DNA from: Thozetella sp. PMI_491 | Lineage: Eukaryota; Ascomycota; Sordariomycetes; Chaetosphaeriales; Chaetosphaeriaceae | Direction of reading: 5' to 3' | Length of the DNA stretch: 64,000 bases | Assembly: GCA_021432635.1 (NCBI GenBank) | Contig: MU270023.1 | Location: 682,001-746,000 of the forward strand | Part shown: positions 56,201 to 64,000 of the stretch, in pieces | Layout of the letters: every line of letters starts with the position of its first letter | Position numbering within the stretch: the first letter of the stretch is position 1 | Notes under the pieces: generated by a model | Seen by the model: only the letters and a program-made list of their open reading frames with translations | Databases searched by the model: none | What the model was told of the DNA's origin: nothing | Position numbers and translations under genes: made by a program

Positions 56201-58717
56201 CATGGACTGTAGGGTCGTCAGAGAAGGTCTCCGGGAGCTCGTCGGAGACTTTCATGAAGACATCCTCGATGGTTGGGCCTGTCACTTGGACATCCGTCTC
56301 GCCTCTATGAGTAAGCGTGGAAATCAGCCGAGCGGCGGCTGTCGAGTCCGGCGTGTTATAAACGATGCGGTCTTGGTGAACAAAAGAGGAGATCCCATCA
56401 ATCCTGGTTGCGTGATGCGCGTATGGTGCATGAACCCGATACCCGCCACCCTGCTGGCTTTTAAGCACGGCTGGTGGCCCCTGACATTTAAGATGTCCGC
56501 GCGAGATGATGGTTATCGTATCAGCCAGGACCTCACTCTCGTCAAGAAAGTGGGTTGTAATGATCATAGATCGTTTGGACCGCTCAGCAAGGATAACATT
56601 CCAAATGCGTCGTCGGGAAAGGGGGTCCTTATAGCATCGCAAATGTAAGCTATTGAGCACTCGACTGGGGAAGTGATGGGTCATGAAGGAACAGAAAAGT
56701 AGGAGCAAGACGTACTAAGCCAGTTGTCACCTCATCCATCAGACATAACGTTGTTTCCCCGACAAATGTGCATGCCAATTGGAGTTTCCTCTTCTGGCCA
56801 CCACTGAGATTTCCGGCTCTAGAGTCTCTCTTACGGGTCAAATCACAAGCCTCTATAAGCCGTTCGATTGCTTCGTGATCTTCTTTCCCGCCCTTAATCT
56901 TGCTCCAGACCCAAACATGCTCGAATACCGTCAGGTGATTGAAAAGCACGTTTCTTTGCGGACAGACCCCTGTGGAGATATGCAAATTAGTCACGGTCGC
57001 ATTCAGACATCTTAAAAGGGGTAAAACAGACCAAGATGAGGTCGCGCCGCGTTAATGGTTACAGATCCACTCGTCGGGGCCTGGATGCCCGAGATCAGGT
57101 CGAGAGTCGTGGTTTTGCCAGACCCGTTAGCACCCAACAGACAGAGGATCTGTCTGCGCTGGCAGATCAATTCCAAGTCCTCCAGGGCATTAACGTCGCT
57201 AGAGTGGCCGCCACCGAGCAGTCGCTTATACCATGGCGTAACATATACCTTCCCTAAGCCCGAGGTCCGGAGGGCAACCACTGAATCAGTTGCTTCCTGG
57301 CTAGTATCGAAAGTCCTGGATTTGAAGCTCACACCGTGGAGCATACTCTCAAATACCACGGCAAGGATTGGGTAGATGACTATCTGAACAACCAAGAACA
57401 TCCACATGGCTAGGGCTGGTAGCTGGGAGATAACGGGCTGCTCAGCGGTGCTCGGAGGAGGGTGAAGGAGGTCGATTGGGATACCAGGTATCTCGTAGCG
57501 AGCGTAATATCCGATTGTAAACATGTAGTTGAAGCTTGGAAAGAGTAGAGACAAAGCCGATACGGTGGTTGTGGTCGGCGTGGCTGCTCCGGAGCCCGGA
57601 GAATTGAGGATCATTCCACCTAAAGCCACGACGAGAAAGCCAACAACAACATAGACTCCCGACAGCTGAGGGTGACTAAGAAACGCGGCTGCAAAGATAC
57701 TGGCGCTGGTGAGGGCCCAGCCCGTGAGGATCTGCCAGAATAGGGAGACGGCGATATTAGATAGAGGGAACAGGAGATTCCAGTATACTATGCGCAGATT
57801 TAGTGTTTCAGATGTTGCCTCTGTTTGAGAAGCGGACACTTACGAATTCCCGATACCAGCCAACAAGGAAAGTATATCAGATCAAATGCCAGCACGTAAC
57901 TGAGGACACGAGCGGCGGCGCTTCCCCCCATCACATCAATTAGCTGCGACATGCCTGCGTCCCTTTCAGTCGTGATCATGCTCACGACGTGAAAAACAGC
58001 CGACATCATGGCGATGAACATGGCGATGCTGTAGGTATTGATGACTAGTCCGAGCCAGTGCTCGCGGGTGAAGACATCGGCTTGAGTCTGGGTACGGTGC
58101 GTGAACATGTATGTTTCCGGCACGGCGGACGAGTTCGTGATGGCATTCTCGACAGCCAGCTGTAGCGGCAGATATAGGACGTCCTCCTGGTTGTTCGTGG
58201 AAAACACGTCGAAAGGGTAGCCAGTCTTGATTGGATCCGTACGGATAGTGTAGCTCCACGTCTGACTGCCGCCCTTGGTGAGCGGGGAGTCGTTGAAGAC
58301 GACGGCTCCAAAGCATCCGGACGTGCCGTGGAGGTTAACGGGGCAGTGGAGTAGGAGGTCGGTCTCGTTGCGGAGGTAAACGATTTGTTGCGATGCGGTG
58401 CCAAGTAAGGAGGTGATCTTTTGGATGACAATATCTACGTCGGGGCCTAGGCCTTGGGGTGCGACGAGAATGAGGTCCTGAGAACCTAATAATCCATTGT
58501 GAAGAGGTTGAATTGGGGATGGAGAGTTTCCGATGCCGAATGTGCCTGTATCACCGAGGAACGTCTCCACTTCTAACAGCAACACGAGGAAGGCGATTGG
58601 TAATACGAGAGCCCGGAAGAAGGTCGAGACAGGATGTCGGACAACGGCGATGAGTATATTTTTCTTTGTTAAAGCCCATGTTTGTCTGAAAAAGTTGTTT
58701 AATTCGAGGGAACCCAT
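53213..58717 (-). CDS. Full-size ABCA-family ABC transporter
   Basis: 1621 aa in ten exons on the minus strand: 58717-57844, 57787-57032, 56969-56716, 56627-55581, 55516-55484, 55415-55047, 54968-54350, 54296-54093, 54013-53898 and 53806-53213. All phases agree. Order TMD1-NBD1-TMD2-NBD2, typical of ABCA. The first helix is followed by a large, Cys- and sequon-rich extracellular loop. NBD1: Walker A GANGSGKTT (about 500), signature LSGGQ (about 598), Walker B LCLMDE (about 622). NBD2: GPNGAGKTT (about 1264), LSGGN (about 1370), LLLDEPSSSMD (about 1394). Exon 5 encodes only 11 residues (PSAGNSLSYAA). The C-terminal tail has a charged low-complexity insert before the regulatory region. Likely a lipid or amphipath transporter at the plasma or vacuolar membrane. 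Confidence 0.92.
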
Positions 58718-59744
58718 GGCGAAGAGACAGCAAAGTTAGTGTGATGGTAAGTAGCGAGGGGCACGACCTGAAAATCAGAGACGTCGAACGAACGTACATG
58801 GATGTTAAGAAGCCAATGGATACGGAGGTTTACGCACGGTTTGCCTTGCAAAGATAAGACATTGCGCGTGTCGGTGGAATATCCGCCCGCAACTGCTAGT
58901 CATGCGCCAATGAGAGGGTTTTGGCAACTGCGCCTCATACCTCTCTATTGGTACTGTTGACTGCCCATATATCTGACTGGCCGAGGCTGACACCACCTTG
59001 GGTGCCGATACTACTCTGGAGGACCTTGGGACTGAACCAACTGGTCATACTTAGGAAATAGGGGCCACATAAGACGGAGCCGCAATCCGCTAACCTGAGC
59101 CGGATGCGTTGTCGATTACGCCTTGGCTATTCACATAGTTGTCGTTCACACCAAGCCTCAGTGCCAAGCCCCTCAGTCCACGTAATCCCACAAACAGTTA
59201 TCAAAATCGTTGCCCACTCGGCTAACTAAGATACATACAGAACTAACAATTACTCCCATCATTCCACTCAAACCCTGCGTCTTCACATGAGGGTGTCTCC
59301 ATTTATCCCCAAGTAGATTCACAATGCAAGGCTCTAAAATGTCGGGCAGCTAGCCGCTATGATCCTAGCTCCCAGGCTATAAGCCCAGCTTCCAGGTCCC
59401 CTCCTTTTAGAGCTATCTCTCAAGATACGCCTATATATAGAACAAACTACAAGCCCGCCAATATTATCTCACCAAGCTTATTGTGATGGCCCAGTTGACC
59501 ACTGTATCCATCCATCTGGATCTGTAGCTTCCATTTACCTTCTTCATCTCTTTAGCTTAGTATTTTGTGCGTTTTTAATACACACGGCTACAGATCCAGT
59601 TCATCGCCAGCAGCGCCGTGACAATAAGCTTAAAGATCAGATACAGATTAACGGTTCTGATTATAATAATATAAGGTTTAATAAGAGTAAGTAATAGGAT
59701 CTCTTATAAGTAAAACCCTAATAATTTTAAAAGAGATCGTATTA

Positions 59745-59895
59745 AGTAAATAAAAGCACTATATAGATTTAACGCGTTTATTATAAGATAAACGAAAATG
59801 TAGGTAGGAGCGCTGGTAGGGTTGCCAGGAGCACCTCCACCGTTAAATTTTGGGTATTGACACAGTGAGCGCTGTGAACCGCTGGAGTCAATGCA
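59745..59895 (-). repeat. Dispersed repeat, copy B (inverted)
   Basis: Reverse complement matches copy A at 49985-50150 in order: GCGGTTCACAG, CTGTGTCAATACC, CAACCC(C/T)ACCA, CTCCTACCTAC and TAATAAACGCGTTAAAT. Differences are mainly transitions, with a gap of about 10 bases. The AT-rich DNA to the left (59580-59745) may belong to the same element. Confidence 0.75.
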
Positions 59896-60543
59896 CCACT
59901 AGGCAGCTCGCGTCGCTCTTCCCCGCCGCCTACCAGCCGCCAACGCCTTCGAGATGGTAACTTCAGGCATTGCTTACGGCAAACCTAAATGAAACTACTT
60001 TAAATTCATGCTGTGAGTCAAAAACGTTCCTTTTATCACCTTCCAACCATCTTGCTCCGGTGTCGTTGCAATGGACGCTCGCAAGGGAGATGCAGTCGAC
60101 GTTGCCCCTGCATGCCAAGGATTCCGGCAGCACGGTGGGAGATAATCCGGGGCTTGCTACCGTCTCTGTAGCTGCACAATCCTGCAGCACAAAAGCTTAG
60201 CGAGTCTTGGCTGGCTTCCCTGCAACCGGCTGCGTCGAGTAAAGTCGAGTGTGGGGTATCCAGGATTAAGGGGGTGGGGCTTGGCGGCCGAATACATGTG
60301 TGGTGGCATGAGAAAGCTGGAATTTCTCCGTATGGCCCAACGCGGATGTCTTGGCCGCCTCCTCGCCCACAACTTTGCTCTAAGGGGCGGAATCTATCTG
60401 CGGCGGCCATGGGGAGGAATTCCTGGGCTAGTTTCCTCCACCCGGAGAAAAATGGCATGGAAGGGAGGGAGCTGCAGCACCTCCGCAATAGCGACGCGAA
60501 AAGATCCAGCAATAAGGGGCCGCCGTCGCAAGGGCTGCCGCCG

Positions 60544-60553
60544 CCTATTTAAC
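60544..60553 (+). promoter_or_regulatory. TATA-like box
   Basis: CTATTTAACC about 145 bp before the ATG at 60696, with a CT/CA-rich leader after it; spacing like other secreted-protein genes here. Confidence 0.4.
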
Positions 60554-60695
60554 CATCATGTCGCGGGCCCGATTAGTTGGTCCGTTCTTTGGTACTCAAT
60601 CGGATCTTTAGCGCTAGCCTTCCGCTCTTGCACTCGTCCCCGGTTCTGTACTCAGCCTTACGCGCCCACCACCTCTACCCGGCTGCCCGTCCACC

Positions 60696-61484
60696 ATGCA
60701 CTTCTCTACTGTCCTCGCCTTCCTCCCGGCCTTGGCAGCCGCCAGCCCCTTCCAGCCCGCCCCTGTGTTCGGCCCACCCACCCGGACGCTCCAGCGCCGG
60801 GACAGCTGGGGCGGCGCCGTGTCCCTAGGCCCCACCAAGAGCCGCATCACCCACGCTGTGACCACCATCGTGCCCGGGCGGGCCCCGACGCCCCAGAACG
60901 GTGAGCTCTTCCTGTGGCCGGGCATGTCCAACGGCACCGGCGACCTGATCCAGACGACGCTTGAGTCCTGGCCCGACAACAGCTGGTGTGGCGCCACCAG
61001 CGGCCAGTGGTGCATCCGCGCCAGCGTCTTTGGCTCGTTCGGTCAGCTCGACGGCCCTGCCGGCGTCGTCTCGCCCACCCAGGCCGTCAAGATCGAGTAT
61101 GCCCTGCAGTCGGACGGCACCACCTGGCTGCAGACGGCCAGCGATGCCTCCACCGGTGCCGTCCTGAGCACCTACAGCCACAACTCTGGCCCGTACATGA
61201 CGGGCTACGGCACAGGAGTACGCTTGCCCCCAACCTCCCCCCCACGCTAGCTGTGCGAGCAGTGAATGCTGACATTGTCTCTTCAGACCGAGTGCGACGG
61301 GGGATGCTCTGGCACCGTTGCTGTCCAGACTTACACCAACACCGTCCTCACTCTCGCCGCGGCCGACACCACATTTGGAAATACCATCTCGACCAGCCAA
61401 GGAGCCACATATTCCGGACTCACCAGCAGCAATGGTGGCCAGATCTGGACCGTCGCGAAAATCACCGTCCCCGCCATGGTCTAG
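60696..61484 (+). CDS. Secreted protein, beta-rich, function unknown
   Basis: 239 aa from exons 60696-61217 and 61287-61484, joined at GYGTG|TECDGG. Signal peptide MHFSTVLAFLPALAAASP; a QRRD (dibasic) site at about 34-36 suggests a propeptide. The mature chain has four Cys in two pairs (SWCGA/QWCIR and ECDGGCSG). It has alternating beta-type sequence: NGELFLWPGM, AVKIEYAL, WLQTASDASTGAVLSTYS and IWTVAKITVP. The pattern recalls secreted concanavalin-type beta sandwich proteins, but I cannot assign a family. No catalytic motif is seen. Confidence 0.75.
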
Positions 61485-62053
61485 ATCCATAGCAACTGCG
61501 CGTGCCCTTGGGGAACATGGTTCTCGTGGCATTCGCACCTTCTCAAGCACATATTCCATCTCGGCCGGCCATATGAGCCGGCCTTTGTAGCTAAAAACTC
61601 CTCGAATATGAGTAAATGCCATTCATTATGCTGATGCTGAAAGTATGGTCTCGAACCTGTGTTGATGTTGCTTGCTTGCTTCCTTCCTATCAAAACCACC
61701 ATATCGTGGGGCCGTTATCCGTAAGGCAAGAGCTGTCTAGAGGGGCTTGCTCCCCCTTGTTGCCCATCGGACTAACAGGTAGAGAGCTTGTCTTGGTTAG
61801 TAAGCTGGGTCCCACGGACCGATAAGCAAGTCCAAACAGCAAGTCACTAAAGGCGAGTCATGTCTCAGCATGTGAGTAGACTGGAGCTTATATTGGCCGA
61901 TATAAGGTAGTCCACAGAAATGCAAGCAACCCGCGGTACCGCGCCCCTAAGATGCACCATTCAAACCAGACCACACAAGGAAACAGCAACTTCTATGACT
62001 CCCAGAGATCCCATATCACTTCCAGAGTTCCGAGCCAGGCGGTGGTAGCTGGC
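61485..62053. other. Intergenic between convergent secreted-protein genes
   Basis: No gene seen. Should hold both 3' ends. Confidence 0.5.
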
Positions 62054-62557
62054 TTAGAAGCAGCCCTTGCAGGCGTCGGGCTGCGATCCGGGGTTAGCAC
62101 TCCTACATAGATCACTATTTGCTTGGATTGTTTGCTTACGGTGTTGACACCAGCGTTGACGGCAGCAGCAATGCAGGCAGCATCGGCAATGGGGTCTAGC
62201 AGATTGATCAGCGCCGTTGCGAAGGAAAGGTAGATGGGGACTCGAGGCATGCGTCCCCTCGAGGGTTCCTTACTCAGACCCTCCTCAACAAGTGCGGCAC
62301 CGCAAGCGACGACTGTGGGCGCCAGAGCCGCGACGCACTCTGTGGGTAGCAGTGGGGTTAGCATATCGGGCGATCTCGCTCCGGTATTGAGGAGGTGCTT
62401 TCTACTTACTGGCAATGGTGGAGCAGAGGCTGATGCTGATCATGTTGTCCTGGACTTGGACGGCGCGGCTGTCGATTCCACGGGCGGAAGGACCGGCCTG
62501 GGCCTGGACGCCGGCGAAGATGGGGAGGATGGCAACGAAGATGGTGGAGAACTGCAT
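62054..62557 (-). CDS. Small secreted Cys-rich protein, fungal calcium-binding-like
   Basis: 98 aa from four short exons on the minus strand: 62557-62410, 62339-62274, 62195-62140 and 62080-62054; the last exon is 27 nt (PDACKGCF and stop). Signal peptide MQFSTIFVAILPIFAGVQA. The mature core reads KCVAALAPTVVACGAALVEE, LNPIADAACIAAAV, NAGVNTPDACKGCF. This Cys spacing and Ala-rich helix pattern matches the family named fungal calcium-binding protein (PF12192-like, related to Histoplasma CBP1); the name is from memory and calcium binding is unproven. The donor GTAAGG after CTGA was preferred because it restores EEGLNPIADAACI. Could be an effector or wall protein. Confidence 0.78.
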
Positions 62558-62702
62558 TTTGATGGTGGTGGTGGAGATGATTGGGGAAATGTGGTGTAGA
62601 AGTGTTGTAGAAGTGTTGTGGTGAGGATTGGGGCTGGAGTGGTTGTGATGAAGCTGCTGATGCTGATGATTTCTTTTGGTCCAGAACGGCGCGATCTCTG
62701 GA

Positions 62703-62711
62703 CTTCTTTAT
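62703..62711 (-). promoter_or_regulatory. TATA box of the calcium-binding-like gene
   Basis: GTATAAAGA (minus strand) about 150 bp before the ATG at 62557, followed by a CA-rich leader. Confidence 0.5.
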
Positions 62712-64000
62712 ACCTCTTCGTCGCTCGCTTTGTGGCACTTCGTAGTCTATGTTTTTTGGTGCATCATACAACTCAATTCCTCGAAGTACAAGTTCTCCGA
62801 GCTAGCAAGTAGAGTCGTCCTCCTTCGCGCCTCGTTGTTTCCTTCACAAGGTGCGGGATCCTTTAGGATGGGCCCGGTCAAGGTCGCCGGAGCCGTGTCA
62901 ACGGTTTGACGTCAGGGGCTATCCCCGGCAGCCGTCTTGGATAGAGCTGCTCGGTGGAGAAATGGGAGTTGTGAGCCACATTCGGAGGCTCCATGCGGCA
63001 GGCAGATGCCTTAGTTCAGCCCCTTCATGGGCCCTGGCCTGCCGCCCATAGCCACAAGTTGGCTTGTGCTGCGTTCCCCTGACCGAGCCTCGGTCCCACT
63101 TGGGGAAAAATCCAATTGACTTAATGCATTAACCTCCGGTGCCTACCCCTAGTTATCCACAACGAATGCTCAAGAATCGTCGACGGCTGTTACAAACGCG
63201 CGCAAGTATAGACGGCGGGGTTCTGATAGGCTATTTTTCGTACATCTAAGTCGTTGTGATGATAATCGCTCCCCATCACTTCCAGTTTTGGCATCTCTGA
63301 TGGACGGGTTGATTCTCTCGCTGCGTGAGAATAGTAAGACAGGGGCCGACTTCCAGCCGTCCTGTGTCCTTTTCGTCCTTTTCGGCCGTTCGAGGAGCGC
63401 CGGTATGTTATTAGGAAAGATTTGCCCTTCTATCTTGGCATTGATGGACGGTGCCTTCCCTAGGCGAACGCGGTAGCCTTCCCCCTTCTGCGCCCCGTTC
63501 GCATGCACGGCCATGTGCAGGGCCGCTAGGAGCGCCTCCTGCCCCCACTAGGCCCTACTCGCGGGATCTGGGGAATCGGTACTAAGTGCGGCGTGGCGGA
63601 AGCACAGGCGAGCGAGGCGAGTTGGTCCACCCCTTTCAAAAGCCAGGGGCACGAAACAATCGGCTCGCGCTAGTCCCGATCCTGTGTGCAGATCTTGGAG
63701 ATGCCGGCAGTCCTCAGCGAACCCAGGGAGCTCGCTTCTCTCAGGCGCAGTTCGGGGCGGCCGAGCTGACTGGCAGGCGGGAGAGCTTCAGCCGATCGTA
63801 ACCTGAGGACGGGTTTCCCCCCAAAAATATAGGTACGTAAAATTGAACGGCGGAATATGATCCATAGACATCACCCTGCCCGCGCACGAAGATCTCCCAA
63901 ATCCAAGCCAGCCCAGGACAGACAGTTCGCGCCAAGCCTGGCTTGCCACGGGCGGCTACCGAGCTGCCGTCTCAGAAGCCTGAGGAACTCCACATCCCGG
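62712..64000. other. Gene-empty right end
   Basis: Short overlapping frames only (for example 63170-63514 on the minus strand). No domain, splice support or RNA gene recognised. Confidence 0.5.

Larger units (their letters stand above)
58718..60695. other. 2-kb spacer with repeat copy B
   Basis: AT-rich from about 59560 to 59790 and then repeat copy B. Frames at 59963-60904 overlap on both strands without domains. The right end holds the TATA box of the secreted protein gene at 60696. Confidence 0.5.

Noticed and set aside
60825-61622. 265-aa minus-strand frame opposite the secreted protein at 60696
   Set aside because: Gly/Ala/Arg-rich shadow of a GC-rich coding region; the plus strand has the signal peptide, intron and TATA box.
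1-64000. CRISPR arrays, operons, riboswitches
   Set aside because: Eukaryotic gene structure throughout; no regularly spaced repeats and no bacterial-type signals.

Overview
The window looks like nuclear DNA of a filamentous ascomycete (Pezizomycotina). The genes are intron-rich, with GT-AG introns of roughly 45-150 bp that often carry a CTAAC/CTAAT-like branch site. Protein types fit this: an ABCA transporter, a MutY glycosylase with a Nudix-like tail, a fungal Mid2-like wall sensor, DUF7029/DUF7223-type and small cysteine-rich secreted proteins, a fungal P450 and MFS drug transporters. I cannot name the species; a Sordariomycete-like or related fungus is an inference. Exon joins were worked out by hand from reading frame, splice sites and the protein patterns I recognise, so single junctions may be off by a few bases.

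Layout. 0.7-15.4 kb: a multi-pass membrane protein, a SET-domain protein, a secreted GH78 alpha-L-rhamnosidase, a large secreted DUF7029/DUF7223-like protein and an MCT-type MFS transporter. 16-36 kb is accessory in character: a BAHD-type acyltransferase, an 8-cysteine secreted protein, a 5'-truncated non-reducing PKS (end of the C-methyltransferase domain plus esterase), a decayed SNF2 helicase, a macrophomate-synthase-like aldolase, a cupin, a DHA1-type MFS transporter and a P450. These are separated by long gene-empty, locally AT-rich spacers. 38.5-49 kb: a Mid2-like sensor, a 4-TM protein, a secreted acidic protein, adenine DNA glycosylase and a fucosyltransferase-like type II membrane protein. 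50-60 kb: a MARVEL-like 4-TM protein and a full-size ABCA transporter, flanked by an inverted pair of a diverged repeat. 60.7-62.6 kb: two small secreted proteins on opposite strands. The last 1.4 kb holds no gene I can support.

How the genes may work together. The aldolase, cupin, MFS and P450 run (26.5-35.8 kb) resembles a small specialised-metabolism locus: C-C bond chemistry, a cupin, an oxidation step and export. The nearby acyltransferase and headless PKS suggest either an eroded polyketide cluster or a cluster being rearranged. The rhamnosidase, MCT permease and secreted proteins fit a plant-associated or saprotrophic lifestyle.
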